From positions 744,001 through 808,000 of the forward strand of contig JAPFBL010000068.1 of the NCBI GenBank assembly GCA_026182355.1: 64,000 nt of DNA, written 5' to 3'. Below are positions 1 to 12,520 of the stretch, piece by piece; positions within the stretch are counted from its first letter, which is position 1; the number at the start of each line of letters is the position of its first letter. A model generated the notes under the pieces. That model was given only the letters and a program-made list of their open reading frames with translations. It did no database searches and was not told the DNA's origin. Made by a program: the position numbers and the translations under genes. The stretch is from Hermatobates lingyangjiaoensis (taxonomy: Eukaryota; Arthropoda; Insecta; Hemiptera; Hermatobatidae).

Positions 1-458
1 GGAAAGGAATTAATACGATAAGAAGATGTAAACCAACCGTGTCGAATACCAATGCGTGCAGGATGGTCACAACTTTAAACGAAAATTTAACTATTTGCCT
101 GAAATAGCAAAAGAAGAGGAAACTGAGAATGATATAATAATAAAATAAAAATATAGGGCTTTTGATAAAGAATAATATTTAATTCAATAGAAAAGTATTA
201 AATTATTGCAGCGCTTTTACGTAGTTCAGATTGTCTAACGTCGTTTCTCCTAAAGTCGCTTGGTTATGATTTGCCTGCCAGTGAAATATTGCTCATTTAA
301 TCCCCTTGTCGTACTTCTCCTGACGGCGAACTGCTGATTAAAATGTCGAATAGACTGTGTTTTGTTCATATCGAGCGTCATTTTATCATTTATTTAAGAA
401 TATAACATCTTCTTCAGGATCATACTAGAACTGACGAGCCTCTTGAACATGAACACTA
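1..458. other. No gene recognised
   Basis: AT-rich sequence with no convincing coding frame, RNA gene or repeat that I can match elsewhere in the window. It ends at the left terminus of the MITE. Confidence 0.5.
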
Positions 459-880
459 CACTCGACCCTCGAATTACCGGATTAAAAGAGACGGAGGCAG
501 GTCCGGAAACAGAAAAAGTTCGGTAAGTGGTAGCCTAATGGTGGATAGGGTAGGCTTATGAGTAGGGGGACTGGACTATTATCTGCCTCACCTTGCCTTA
601 AATAGCCATGACAATCATCAAATACGGGTGAATACAGTCAGTAGATGTTCGTTATGCATTCGAATACGTAATAATAATAATGTTTATGTATATTAAAGGT
701 ATAGTTTGCACAAGGTAACGTAATTGTGGAAGCCTCTACTACTAGGTCATAATATGCCTTCATTGTGAATTACCAATTTATGTGAAGTACGATAATTTAT
801 GCAATTCGAAAGAAAAAAAAGTACCGAAAATTGAAAATACGGTTTCTTGAAGAAGTACGGAAACTCGAGGGTCGAGTACT
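459..880. mobile_element. MITE-like element, copy 1 (TIR CACTCGACCCTCGA)
   Basis: The left end reads CACTCGACCCTCGA just after a TA dinucleotide. The right end carries the inverse, TCGAGGGTCGAGT, close to another TA. No protein is encoded. An inverted, diverged copy lies at 33256-33655. The match covers both ends and an internal block (TAGCCTAATGGTGG and flanks), so this is a dispersed non-autonomous element and not a chance inverted repeat. TA flanks and short terminal inverted repeats suggest a Tc1/mariner-type MITE, but the transposase family is inferred, not seen. Confidence 0.7.
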
Positions 881-1754
881 AGTTCTAGTGGAAAGATTCT
901 AAATTTCTTACTCTTCTTGAATAAGCTGACCTGTTTACATATACACAAGGCTATATTTTATTTATAAATTGTCTCTTTTAGTTTAGGTGATGAAATGATT
1001 TCTGAAATGTGAAATATAACTTGAATTAAGCCGGTGAGTTTGATTGACTTTGAACGTTGTGGAGGAATTGTTTGTTTATTTGCCACAATGAAATGAAGAC
1101 AGTAGTTGACAAAGGAGTTAGGCCGCTTGGAAAGGTGACTGGCAGACAATGGTGACTTACAAAGCTGTTAGCTGCTATATTTGGGACAATCCCTTTCAAT
1201 AATGACTTTCATCCATTCCTTTCAACCACAACCACTTGTTTAATTCTTAATTAACATTTGTTGTTAATATAAAGTGAAACATAATTTACATTTCCTTTCT
1301 TTGGAAAACTTTGTTCAAGATTTTATCTTCAGCTATAATTGAAACTTGTTTCACTTGAAAAGAAAATTTAAAGTTGTGAAAGAGAAAGAGCTCTATTTGC
1401 AGACTAATGTCTGCAGCATTGAAGCATACACATTTTTCCTTATCGCATATTATGCCAACGCTGATACCGATTTCCCCACATTCTTGATAATCTGAGAAAG
1501 TTATAACTTTATACTTAGCCATCTCATAATATGAGCATCACGTCGTATAAATTGCATATTTTTGATTATAACAAATACCCCATCTATTTAGTTTTGCTTG
1601 TAGTCACTTCTCGTTTTCCATTTATACATTTTACTTTACTTTTTCTCCTTTTTGTTCCCCTTAATTTCATTAAAATTTTCCCACATCAAACACAGGGAGT
1701 AGTTTTAAATGTAACAATCTTCCTAAATTAAAAAAAAGACACTATAAAATAGGA
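881..1754. other. No gene recognised
   Basis: Short AT-rich open frames of 60-80 codons on both strands are at the length expected by chance in such sequence. No domain, splice structure or matched repeat was seen. Confidence 0.5.
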
Positions 1755-1905
1755 AAGACAATCCAAACTGGACTACTTGTCGATGTGTCTACAACGTTAT
1801 TGACCGCCTATTCTCTTTTCTCCTGAAGTTGGATTGCCCGAAAATTTATGTTTATAAGTGTGTTTCTTACTATCGGTGTTATGTTCTTCGATTTTGAACT
1901 CGTGT
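1755..1905. repeat. Truncated inverted pair of PLE-type terminal module (family 3)
   Basis: The left part holds the small hairpin box ATCCAAACTGGAC in minus orientation. The right part holds CTCCTGAAG ... CCGAAAATTTATG in plus orientation and ends at a short TA tract. The same signature (CTGAAGA, a hairpin, CCGAAAATTT, then TAAGTGT) recurs at 3511-3560 and, more weakly, near 41300 and 51360. Confidence 0.5.
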
Positions 1906-2127
1906 ATATATATATACGTTTCACAGTAAACAACAGAGACAGAACAAAGAAACGAACACACTTACTGTCTCTAATTTTCGGTTGAACAGTCATCACGAGA
2001 GTTGACCGGATAACTCTCCTGATGATGGTTCAAACAAAAATTAGAAACAGTAAGTGTGTTCATTCCTTTGTTCAGTGTCTGTGTTTTACTGTGAAACGTT
2101 TGTTCTTTTGGATCGCTTTCTCGATTA
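1906..2127. repeat. Inverted back-to-back pair of family 3 terminal modules
   Basis: The left arm (about 1915-1995, minus) and right arm (about 2003-2115, plus) both contain a CTGATGA-type box, a short hairpin, an AATTAGA block, GACAGTAAGTGTGTTC and a distal TTTACTGTGAAACG. They meet near 1998-2003 through the CTCTC/GAGAG sequence preceding the box. The arms have diverged, so this is an old pair. There is no coding content. TA tracts flank both outer ends. Confidence 0.6.
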
Positions 2128-2154
2128 CAATATATATATATATATATATATATA
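2128..2154. repeat. (TA)n microsatellite
   Basis: Uninterrupted TA repeat separating the family 3 inverted pair from the family 2 palindrome. Confidence 0.9.
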
Positions 2155-2402
2155 TCAATGATCAAACCACAATAAGAAATGGGAAAACAAGACTAAGATC
2201 TTTCAACCGTAACAAGCGGTCTTCGTCAGAGTCAAAAACCCAACTGAACACTAGATGCAGAAAACATCTGGTGAGGAGTTGAGAAGAGTGGGAGGGAAGA
2301 GTGGTATTTTAAAAGGGTGAAAGCACAGGAAAGGACTAATGTCCAGAAAGGGATGTTTGGGGAAACAAAGGAGTACAGTAAGAAAAAGTAAAAAACTATC
2401 CG

Positions 2403-2687
2403 CTAGCTGTCAACCCTCTTTGAAGAGGCTATTGCCCTCGTGACGAAAGTATCAAGTTTGAAGAGACCGTTACTAATGTTTATAATATTAGATCTATTAA
2501 ATTTAATTAGAGACGATTCAATAATATTTCTTAACAACATTGATTTTTCATAGGTAATAAATTTAGCTCCTGTCCAATCAATATGATGATTTTCATTTTT
2601 TATATGCAAGAATAAGGTACTACTGTTTTCCTGTCTACTTACGTTATATTGGTGTTGTTTTACACGTGTTTTTAATGAATTTGTAAA
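2403..2687 (-). pseudogene. PLE family 2 GIY-YIG endonuclease C-terminal fragment, left arm
   Basis: The open frame runs from the palindrome spacer to the stop and encodes about 94 residues with no start codon of its own at the arm boundary; an internal Met gives 68. It shows SLKTRVKQHQ, then a serine-alanine segment and HHIDWTGAKFI, then ESSLI and N...NGLF. This order matches the C-terminal half of PLE GIY-YIG endonucleases, which nick target DNA to prime reverse transcription. The reverse transcriptase and the GIY/YIG tyrosines are absent, so it cannot be active. It is the exact mirror of 2679-2963. Confidence 0.7.
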
Positions 2688-2963
2688 TCATTAAAAACAC
2701 GTGTAAAACAACACCAATATAACGTAAGTAGACAGGAAAACAGTAGTGCCTTATTCTTGCATATAAAAAATGAAAATCATCATATTGATTGGACAGGAGC
2801 TAAATTTATTACCTATGAAAAATCAATGTTGTTAAGAAATATTATTGAATCGTCTCTAATTAAATTTAATAGATCTAATATTATAAACATTAGTAACGGT
2901 CTCTTCAAACTTGATACTTTCGTCACGAGGGCAATAGCCTCTTCAAAGAGGGTTGACAGCTAG
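2679..2963 (+). pseudogene. PLE family 2 GIY-YIG endonuclease C-terminal fragment, right arm
   Basis: This is a mirror copy of the fragment at 2403-2687 and encodes the same peptide (SLKTRV..., HHIDWTGAKFI, ESSLI). The frame is open from 2679, directly after an in-frame TGA, to the stop at 2963. The family assignment rests on the order R-x-x-H-Q ... H-x-x-H-x-D-W ... E-S ... N, typical of the GIY-YIG domain fused to PLE reverse transcriptases. Unlike the PLE at 21.3-22.9 kb it has the HHIDW motif, so it is a different PLE lineage. Confidence 0.7.
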
Positions 2964-3136
2964 CGGATAGTTTTTTACTTTTTCTTACTGTACTCCTTTG
3001 TTTCCCCAAACATCCCTTTCTGGACATTAGTCCTTTCCTGTGCTTTCACCCTTTTAAAATACCACTCTTCCCTCCCACTCTTCTCAACTCCTCACCAGAT
3101 GTTTTCTGCATCTAGTGTTCAGTTGGGTTTTTGACT

Positions 3137-3211
3137 CTGACGAAGACCGCTTGTTACGGTTGAAAGATCTTAGTCTTGTTTTCCCATTTCTTATTGTGGT
3201 TTGATCATTGA
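3137..3211 (+). ncRNA. Hammerhead-like terminal module, family 2
   Basis: CTGACGA (3137-3143) is followed by one unpaired A, the stem GACCG (3145-3149), a loop, the complementary CGGTT (3157-3161) and GAAA (3162-3165). The downstream part is TTATTGTGGTTTGATCATTG. A second hairpin, TTTCAC...GTGAAA, lies just outside the palindrome at about 3218-3238, before a TA tract. The mirror copy lies at 2155-2229. A hammerhead ribozyme core is CUGANGA plus GAAA around stem II; the extra base and lack of a clear cleavage triplet make catalysis uncertain. Confidence 0.45.
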
Positions 3212-3289
3212 TTGTTGTTTCACGTGTTTATGTGAAATCTTTTTATCTATACTAATATATATATATTTCACTCAAAATTCGAAAAAAAC
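3212..3289. repeat. Family 2 outer hairpin and TA tract
   Basis: Contains TTTCACGTG ... ATGTGAAA, able to form a 6-bp hairpin, followed by ATATATATATTT. This is the outermost end of family 2, also seen at 12.9, 25.1 and 34.4 kb. Confidence 0.5.
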
Positions 3290-3594
3290 GATCCAAACTG
3301 GACGCAAATCAGCTCAAAAACGAAGAAAAGCAACACACAGAGAAAAGGCCACACTTATAAACTCAAATTTTCGGATGATCGGTCTTCACGAGAAAATAGA
3401 ATGGGCAACCAAGCACGACGGAAACACAACAGCAGGAAAATCCGTTATGGTTTTCCCTTAAAAGGGTTTTCCTGCCGTTGTGTTTCCGGCGTGCTTGGTT
3501 GCCCATTCTATTTTCTCCTGAAGACGGATCATCCGAAAATTTGAGTTTGTAAGTGTATCTCTTTCTCTGTGTGTTGCTTTTCTTCTTTTTTGAG

Positions 3595-3600
<6 letters not shown>
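3290..3600. repeat. Inverted pair of family 3 terminal modules, about 130-bp arms
   Basis: The arms at about 3314-3447 and 3455-3593 are inverse copies joined near 3450. The right arm contains CTGAAGA (3518-3524), the tight hairpin GGAT/ATCC and GAAAATTTGAG. The left arm has the matching box in minus orientation (TTCACGAG, CTCAAATTTTCGG). The left arm additionally keeps the outer hairpin box ATCCAAACTGGAC (about 3292-3304), lost from the right arm, where TA repeats begin directly after GAGCTGA. Confidence 0.6.

Positions 3601-3632
<32 letters not shown>
3597..3632. repeat. (TA)n microsatellite
   Basis: About 17 uninterrupted TA units directly abutting the truncated right arm of the family 3 pair. 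Confidence 0.9.
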
Positions 3633-3637
<5 letters not shown>

Positions 3638-4902
3638 CAGTGAAATATACCGATTTTAAAAATAGGCAATTAAACGGGCAAACTAAAAACAAATCAGTCT
3701 AAAAATATGCCAATCCAAGATAACCCTTTTTTTAATGGTTTTATTATACCGTCTCCCAAATTATAACACAGAAATTCTGATGGTATTTGACTAAGTTAAT
3801 TTCTGATGCACAATATTGCTTAGATGTCATCCTTTCTATTTATTGATTTTATTCCTGTCATTAGTGAATGAACGCTCTTATAAATGTAGTACATATTATT
3901 TGTATTGTTACTTTTCTATTTTATTTCAAAAGCTCTAACAATGGTTTTATATTGAATAGGTATATGCAAATGAATTGTTACATTAATTTTTTTTTTGGAT
4001 TGTAGCAACATTGAGTGTAGACCACTCTACATTTTTCTGTCACAATTTAAATTAACTTCTCTATTCTTCGTCAATCTATTTATATTTTAATTCAATTTAG
4101 TGAAGAACAAATAAATAAGGTTAATATATTTCTGGTTGAGTTGCAATCTCTGTTTATCTAGGTTTGTTTACTCAATTAAGATGTTTTCGCGTACGAAAGT
4201 AACCTTTGAAACAAGCTATCTAGAGGCACCTATAATGGTAATAAGCGTTTGTTGACCTATCCAGTCTGTTGGTTCAAGTCTATCCTATGGTAATTGAGAT
4301 TACGTCCGGGGACGTAGGGCTCAGACAAACCTCAATACCAGATATCTAGAACAACACTATGGACTCGTACAGAGCTGCCATGCATACTGCTGTTCCTCGA
4401 AGAGGTTACTTAAATTTTACTGCTTAGTCCGAAGTAAGTAACTACATTCAGAATTAGCTGATTACTACAATGTGCTCTTTATTCCCACAATTTCAGACTT
4501 TAAAATTTCTAAAATCCTTCCATTCCCAAACATTTCCTTAAGGGCTTGCCTTGCTGGGTTACCAGTTACATCCAGTTTGTGAATGTTGATATTGGCATGT
4601 CTCTTTAGAAATAAAGGTAGTGATATAGGATTTCCTTTAATTATTTGGAGCATATATATGCAAATTCAATCAGCTATTGAATGGTCAGTGACTACCGATT
4701 GGAGAGATAAAGACGTTGCCAAAATAATCGTTGATGATTATTCAGTTACGATAATCTTGTAAATATTTTACAGAAGTACAACCAAGAGGAGGGAGAACAA
4801 TTCCCCTCATTCTCTTTTTCCATTTAAAAAATAAATTTTCATTGGGAGTCGTAAATTTTGCCTTATATAAATGTATTTAGCGTAGTGGTCTTTACTTAAT
4901 AG
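3633..4902. other. No gene recognised
   Basis: AT-rich non-coding sequence. A slightly GC-richer patch around 4250-4380 matched no element that I recognise. Confidence 0.5.
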
Positions 4903-5095
4903 TTGATACCGTATAGGCTCGGGACTAATAACTTAACATCTTCTCCGATAGATGACGTGCCTCTGATTTTTTTTTCACCTCCCACTCTGAAAAATTTGAG
5001 TACCAGAGTGAGAATCGATCCTGGGATCTACCAGTCCAGAGGCGAGAGAGAGCTACTGTTCTACCCTGGCCCCTTTGGTAGACTTGAGAAGAATT
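4903..5095 (-). repeat. tRNA-like SINE relic, copy 1
   Basis: Read on the minus strand it starts with a tRNA-like head (GGTAGAACAGTAGCTC as a weak A-box region), then CCTCTGGACTGGTAGA and GGATCGATTCTC, close to the pol III B-box consensus GGTTCGANTCC. It ends with a GAGAAGATGTTAAGTTATTAGTCCCGA segment containing short blocks shared with 28985-29165, 59950-60140 and 63870-64000. The tRNA fold is not intact and no functional tRNA is claimed. Confidence 0.5.
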
Positions 5096-7989
5096 GAAGT
5101 CTTTCAAAACACATTCTAGCGCAAGAATAGCGTTTTGTGATTAAAATGATGTTGAAAACATCCAAGATACTAAAAACCTTGCAAGTTTTCATTCAAATAG
5201 GGTTACGTTTATAGCAAGAATTCTTTTGATAGGTTACATTTTGAAAACGTTGATGGTTTATAACTTTACCAACAATTGCATTTGCAACAGCTGTAGACAA
5301 AATCAATCCTTTTGCATTAGGTTACAAACATATTACAAACCTATTACAAAGTGTAATAGGTTACAACATGGGAAGGAAATACTGTCGTAAATATCCTTAA
5401 TACTCCCACGTATAACCCAGACTCTATAATCTGCTCAATCAATTATTTTAACAATATTTCTTTTTAAAAGTAAAAAAGTAAAATACTAGTGGTTTATTCG
5501 AAAATGGGTCAAAGTATTTGCCAAAAGAATGGTACAGCCTAAAACAAAGTACTAATTATGAAGTTTTTTTTTACCTCTGATGTCCTTATACATCCCTGTG
5601 ATCTCCAGAACATGAGCTACCTCATAGTCTAACAACATTCTATTTTGTACTTTTAATGAGAAATAATTCCTGTGCATGTAGTTGCTTACCTGTTAACGTC
5701 CTCTAAATCCAATGAGTATCCAATCTGTTGACAATTTAAAACCAAAGGATAAATAAAAGAAAAGCGATGAACAAGGAACGATTTCATTTATTGAATGAGC
5801 TGAAATTACAGCTAACACAAAGTTTAGTACTACATTCGTATCCAACTCCACTCAAAGGACTCTCGTCAACTTCAAATTATCAAGCTGATAAAAAAAACAA
5901 CATTTTTTGTATTTTTTGTGTTTTTTTAATAATAATAATAATAATAATAAGCAAAGAAAAAAATAGCAATAAAATAGAAATACTGGGGCAAGCTAAGAAA
6001 CGCTCAATTAATACTTAGGAAAGTAACAGTGACTTCTTGACGGGAACACACCCTCTTGTTCAATCATGGAGAAAGAAAGTTTAAAACCCTTTTTAATATA
6101 TAATAAACTCTTTGAAAGCTGTTTTAAACTGTTTTTTTTTCAAAAATTTGAGCTTGAAATAACAATTTATTATACTATTATTACATTTTTTTTAAAATAT
6201 AATCCCCGCATACAATCAATTAATTCATTCTTGCAAACATGCATTCATAAATTTTACACGTTCAATAACACACACAGATATTTAAACATTATTTGTAATT
6301 ATAAAAATCCATTAAGATCGATGAATGAATATTTTTTTTAAACAAAATGACAAAATAAGAGGACATAGAAACATTTTTTTATGAGCATCGTAGTTATTTC
6401 ATAAAAGTCTATTATTTCCACAGTGTGTATTGTGACTTAACATTTATCTATGCACCATGTAAGTTGCTGAGAATGCCTCTTCACTTTCGAATCTTGCCAA
6501 TAATTAATATTAACTCTCCCAATTTATCTAATTGGTTCTAATTAAGTCAATTTTTAATCACAGTACCTTTTACATTCACTAAAGGTAACCTTTTTTTTTT
6601 ATTAAATGACCTTTTCTTGCCGTCCAAGTATTAGAGAAAACAAGTTATTTTTAAGCACATAACCTTGAATGCATATTTTTGTAATTTTCAGGTCATCTCC
6701 CTTTCCTTCATTACCACTTTGACTTCTAAGCTCATCTATAATGCATTTTTTTTTTGTGCAAATGAACTGAAATGACATTTTATTTTAAGTTAATATTATT
6801 ACTACGAGCTCTACTCTCTAAGATATTAGATTGGGAGACAGCAGAATACTACTCAAGGGCCACATTCTTGGTTTGTGACCCGTTGGTCTGATCATCAAGC
6901 CCGCTACTTCTGCAAGACTTATAGCCAATAGACTATACGCACCTATTTTGGGTTCTTTTATTTTTTATGTTTCTTATATTTTTTTTGAATAAATGTAGAA
7001 CTCAGTATACATAAAAGGGACTTAATCGTGTTTTTGCGTAACAAACATACCATCTTACATGTAAAAAATGTAAACAAAAAAACGAAAAGGTTCGTTAGCT
7101 ATTCATACTTGGTAAAAGTGGTAGAAACGTTTATCTAAAAAAATACTAAAATTAAGGTGTATTAGTATTTCGATTTAAGTTATCTTTGAGGTCATGAGTC
7201 AGAATGTGAAAACTATTAACAGTTCATGAGTACACTCAAGGAACTAGCCAAGACTCAATACGATGAATCACTCGGAAAAGAGGATGTCATTAAGCTCACA
7301 TTTGCCATCGTGATAATGAAGTGTCGATTTTCAGAATATTTTCAGAAAGTATACGTGACCGAATAAAAATGCTCATTTCTTTAATAATAATAACAACAAT
7401 AAAATAAATTTCCCGTAATACCCAATAAAAGGATCAATAATTCTAACGAATAAATGGAAAGGATATTTGGTACATGAACTCTTTTTCAAACATCTAAAAG
7501 TGAATTATTTAAAAATACAAAACTCACATACTTACTAACACCATTACAAGAAATTAACGTGGAATAAAATCACAGTACCAATATGATGAATGATGAAGAA
7601 TAGAAGACTATATTTTTGTAATGAGTCATATATATTTAAAAGAGATTGGTCTTTTAAGGAATTTAAAATTAAATTACTCTTTGTTTTTTTATTTTTTACT
7701 TTTATTCAAAACGAGGATAAACTATAAAAAAATAGAGATCGTGTTATGGGTTGAGATCCGACTTCACTCCGGCTCCCTTGATAAATTTTTTTAAGTAAAT
7801 GTGACCCGCGAGCCAAAAACTTTGCCGACCTGTATATTAGATCTAAGGCGTTTTTATTTTTAAACTCATGGTTCTTACGTGTTTTTTTGCTTATGTGCTA
7901 TAGTTTTCTATTTTTGAACTCTCATCCTTTTGTTGAGATGTTAAATTGAAAGAAATAAAATATAAACTAAATAGGATTTAGTTATCACA
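5096..7989. other. AT-rich desert
   Basis: Poly-A/T runs, a (TAA)n patch at 5929-5951 and a short inverted repeat around 5330-5365 (CCTATTACA/TGTAATAGG). Open frames at 5767-6018 and 6066-6341 consist almost wholly of AT-rich codons and look fortuitous. Confidence 0.5.
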
Positions 7990-8100
7990 CTCTGATATAT
8001 AAATATAACACACTCGTCTTCTAGCAAGATTCGAAACCGGTTTGGCAAAATCAGAAACCTGCTGCATACGGATGCATGTTACTCAAAAGCACAATACTGA
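7990..8100 (-). repeat. tRNA-like SINE relic, second type
   Basis: On the minus strand GGTTTCGAATCTTGC (about 8024-8044) resembles a pol III B box with a tRNA T-arm. It is preceded by GCATCCGTATGCAGCAGG, a possible D/anticodon region, and followed by an AT-rich tail with TATATC. No second copy was found in this window, so the SINE assignment is tentative. Confidence 0.3.
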
Positions 8101-11100
8101 ATGAATATGAAGTGGAAGTAGTAAATCATGAGAAAATATGTAACGAATTAATGGCTTTGCTTGTTTAATAGTTAACAACAGTTCTGTATTAAGATTCATA
8201 AGGAGACTTTTAACAAGAGAAAATGAGTTGTATTATAACTCCAGATAGAATTAAGAAAATCCCTTCGCGCTCTCACTACCAAATGCTGCTTTCTTACTGG
8301 TATCGTACAACTATGACAGTAACGTTACATTCAAAAAGTTTCCCAATAAGTTAATACACAAAACGGAAACACCTGGTAAAAATAGGGAATTTACAATCTT
8401 ATTACACCAAGAGTCTTATGTTTATTAAATACAACAATGAATTTTTTTTTTGTTTGTTTAAAAAATATTTATAAGAAGCGAAATGCAAAAATTTTTTTTT
8501 TATATCATTAACTACGAAAAAACATTTGAAAAAAGTCACAGACATTGAGTTACCCTCCAATGTAAATTTCCTCTTGTAAGACGAATAAAACAGTTCGTTG
8601 GAGAACCTATACCCTCATTGACTCGTAAGAGTTGAAACGGTCACACGTTAAACGTATAGAGAACAAGTTAACTATTCATTAAATACTACATACAATTTTT
8701 GGAATAAAAAATTCACTTTTATCATGTATATTATTTCTTATATAATTTTTCTGAAAACATTGAAAGCATCACAAGTAAACAATACACTAATCATTACTTA
8801 AATATTACTGTACAAATTTTTTGACACACTGTTACTCGAATGTATTTCTTAGTAAATTCTTAAACAATAAATATGTTTACCCTAAATGTTTATCCTTGAA
8901 TCATACACACAAAAAAACTGGTATTCATGCATGAACAAGTACATTTATGTACAAATGGTTTTACAAATACTAAAATATTAAATATATTTATATATATATA
9001 TACTATAATTATAAACTTTATTCACAGATAAAACAAATGGTAGCCACATGGGTATTGGCTGAAAACAGGGAATGCTTCAAGTCAAGACAATTCGGCTAAT
9101 ATTTGACCTACAGATGGTTAAAAGTTAAAAAGCACTAATTAGGACTAACGATAATTCAAAAAGCGACCTCCTTAGAGCTCTTGGGTAAAACAAGAAACAT
9201 TTAGATAAAATAAAACAGAAAAATAAAACTCTCTCTTTATTTTAATAATAAAATCGTTGTTTAAACAAACTCAGTCAAAAAAAAACAACATCTTTAATAT
9301 ACTTTACAATACAATAATATGATAATGAATTTAACAATAACAGGAGAGGAAAGGGAAGGGCTATGATTACAGGAAACAGATGCCTCATAAGATTTTTTTT
9401 TTGAAATATTTTCTTTTTTTCTTTTTTTTATAATATTTTAAGAAATGGATAAAAATGAAAACGGTTAAGATGTTAGATATATCACATTCTATGGCGTATA
9501 CAGTCCGTACACAATGCTTTCTCCTAGAAACGGAATCTTGTAAATGCTAAATTTTGCCTACATACCGCCACCTATTTAAAACTAATACATCCTTCAACAT
9601 AGCTAAAAATTATCCTAAATTCTTTCTTTTTTTTTTGTTCGTTTTTATTTTGTTGATTAGAAAAATAATTTTGTTATCAACCGTTCTGTAGTTATATCCC
9701 AGTATGGCAATGTTTACAATATTTTAGTCGTAAAAAAACTAAAGGGTTAATGATTTTTTTGTTGTGATAGTACAAATTCATCCCTATTCATTGATTTTCA
9801 GTTAGATCTAGATTTTCCTAGATCTACCGTTTACATGACATCACTATATTTTATTTAATTTCCTCTTTATCTAATTAGATATTTTTATCTAAATTATTTT
9901 TTTCAATTATGTTGTTTACTATTCAGATTGTTTTAAGTCCGGTAAAGACGAGTTTTGATTTAAACAAAAAAGATAGGTGACAAGAATTTCTTTTCTTGTC
10001 AGAGTCAAAACGAAAAAGAAAAAAATACAAAACATTTTAACTCCTGTTTTTTTAAATAAAATATATATAAGATTATTTGAAAATGGAAGACGTTATGTTT
10101 AATGCAAGAAAAAGTAAATAAACTATCAAATGGTTTTTTAACAAAGCTAAAGGTAACTTAAACCTACTAAATATATTATAATATTTTTTTTAAAAAAAAC
10201 AACCACTTAATGATCAAATACTTCCCTTCTTGCGAACTTATCAAACTATTGTAATAAACATCCAAAATTAAATTTAACATGTAATTGTTAAAAAGCTACA
10301 ATTTCGACTATAGTGTTAAAGGTATGAAATATTAAGCTAGAATTTAAAAAGGTAATATAAAAATGTTACATGCCACAACTATTGCTTCTGAAATCATTTC
10401 CAGCGACTCACTGTTCGATTGATTCGATATAACCTATAATATGGTCACCTTTTTCTTGATTTTTTTTCTTACTAATTCAAAATGAAAGGAAACAAACATT
10501 CAATTCGACATTTTGGTATTATTGTTTGTTTGATTGTCTAGGAAAGAATTGAATTTCGTATTTTCGCATATACAAATAGATAATTTTTAAGCCGTACAAT
10601 AATAGAAAGAAAATCAACATTTTACATAACAGAAGCCTTTAAACGAAATATATATATAAAAAAATGAGAAAAGTGTATGCAAATCGCAATCCCTGAATGT
10701 ATCTGTAAAAATAGAATTATTAACAGAAACGCCTATCACTTTGTCAAACAACAAAAAGAATTTTACATTTCTGATTCTTGTTAAAAAAAATTAAATTATA
10801 TTATCATTTTAAAACAAAATACAAAAAATTTAATCTATTCTTTGAAGATATTTCTCTAATTTTTGTGACTAGTTTTAACTGAAATAAAAAACCAACGAGA
10901 AATAGAAATAATCATAGTTTATTTGGAGTTTTAAAAAAGCAAGTAATTTAATATTATGGATAGGATTACATGAGATGCTAGCAATACACGATATGAACTA
11001 GTGCGTTGTTTTGAATGCTGACCCCTTATCAATAGTAAATCGAATTTCATACTGGTATTTATACCTTCCAGTTACTCAATTATTGTATTCCTGGTCCATA

Positions 11101-12520
11101 TTACTTCATGTTACCATAATAATAAACCTAGTTTTTCTGTTTTATTTTAATTAGTTTTTAGTTAAATAGATAAATTTCTGTTTTTCAATTCTGTTACATC
11201 ATCAGTCATTAGCCGGCTTTTTGTATTTTCATATAAAACAAGAAATTAATAATTGAGGTAAGGATAAAAATCTAATAAATAAATGAATGGCAATTAAAAT
11301 AAACTATGTTACTTTTTGTAAAAAAAAACAGTGATAATATAAACATGGAAGACAACAATCTATACTGAAGAGGAGGCATAAATGGAAAACTGCTAAATCC
11401 TAGCAGAGCCAGCAAGACGCACGGAGCTATGAAACTGCATTTATCTAATAATTCAAACAAATAGTTCAACTCAAATGTCCCTAATACAAACATACGAATT
11501 TTGGGAAACTTCAAGTATTATACGACTTAATATCTAACATTTATTAAAATGTACTAAATATGTTTATTTTCTTTTTTTTTAAAGTTTGTAACAATTCCAA
11601 CTAGTTTTAAAAACAAGGTAAATATGAAAGAAGATTCGTAAACATTAGTTGTTGACATTAAACATGTAATAATAAGCAATAAATAAACATATATATAAAT
11701 AAATATCTGCCCACCATTGTGCTTATATGATTTTTCACTTGTTTCTTTTCATATTACTAACAGTATTTATCACTAGTAAGGATTTTGATGGAAACAATTG
11801 TCATGAAAAATACTTAAACTTAAGCAACATTGTGATTAAAAGTATATGTATTGAGTTCTAAATGGCTGTATAGTTCTAAAAAAAACTGTGGTCGACAATG
11901 GTGTTTATATAAGTTTAGTTCTAATTTTATAAAAGAATCAATGATAATAATTATATTGCTTCATAGTTTCGTTTATTGTCTTCAAATTTTTATGATTAAT
12001 AGCAATTTAAGTGCAGTATATTTACTCAAGAGAAGAAACGAAATCTCGAAAATATGTTATGTTATACACGTACAGTGCAAAAAAACATCGAATTCTAAAA
12101 TTAATGAAACAACATAAATGTAATAGAAAAAAAATGTAGGAGTTCTGTTTGGTTATTGTTAAAAAAACCAAACCCAACCAAGAGGAAAATAATTAAATTT
12201 CTTTTATCTTGTATTTATTACATGGTTAATGGTGGAATTATTAGTTAAACATTAGGGGTGTTTCATTTTTGTAATTGCAGTATACTGATTTATTTACTTT
12301 AGTTCCACAATATTTACGATGAATTAAGAAAGAAAGATAACACAGGACACAGTGTTAGCAGAAAAGAAAAACACTGAACAATGGTCTCTCATTATGAAAA
12401 AATCTAGAAAAAAAAAAGGTGAAACAATGAGAGGAATTGTATAAGGACAAAAACATGAAGTGCTTTGATTTGCCTGAATGAGAACATCTCTCTCCTATCG
12501 CCAATCCTTCCTATTTTCTC
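8101..12520. other. AT-rich desert
   Basis: Over 4 kb of AT-rich sequence with many homopolymer runs (for example T runs near 9390-9430 and 9625-9640) and a TA tract at about 8983-9002. No domain, splice structure, RNA gene or matched repeat was seen. The open frame at 11272-11514 (minus) has a hydrophobic composition typical of translated poly-pyrimidine sequence. Confidence 0.5.

Larger units (their letters stand above)
2155..3211. mobile_element. Near-perfect 1.06-kb palindrome of Penelope-like family 2
   Basis: Two arms of 524 bp (2155-2678 and 2688-3211) are mirror images around a 9-base spacer at 2679-2687. Both arms encode the identical 68-residue stretch, so the arms are nearly identical and the duplication is recent or kept homogeneous by gene conversion. 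Each arm reads inward to outward: end of a GIY-YIG endonuclease, an untranslated segment of about 170 bp, a CTGACGA-hairpin-GAAA module (3137-3165 in the right arm), then TTATTGTGGTTTGATCATTG. Short pieces of the same 3' end recur at 12.8, 13.8, 25.1, 34.4, 46.1, 50.0 and 52.0 kb. The missing 5' part indicates heavily truncated PLE copies joined head to head. Confidence 0.8.

Noticed and set aside
5767..6341. Two plus-strand frames of 83 and 91 codons
   Set aside because: Composition is that of AT-rich DNA (Lys, Asn, Ile, Phe), with homopolymers and no recognisable domain.
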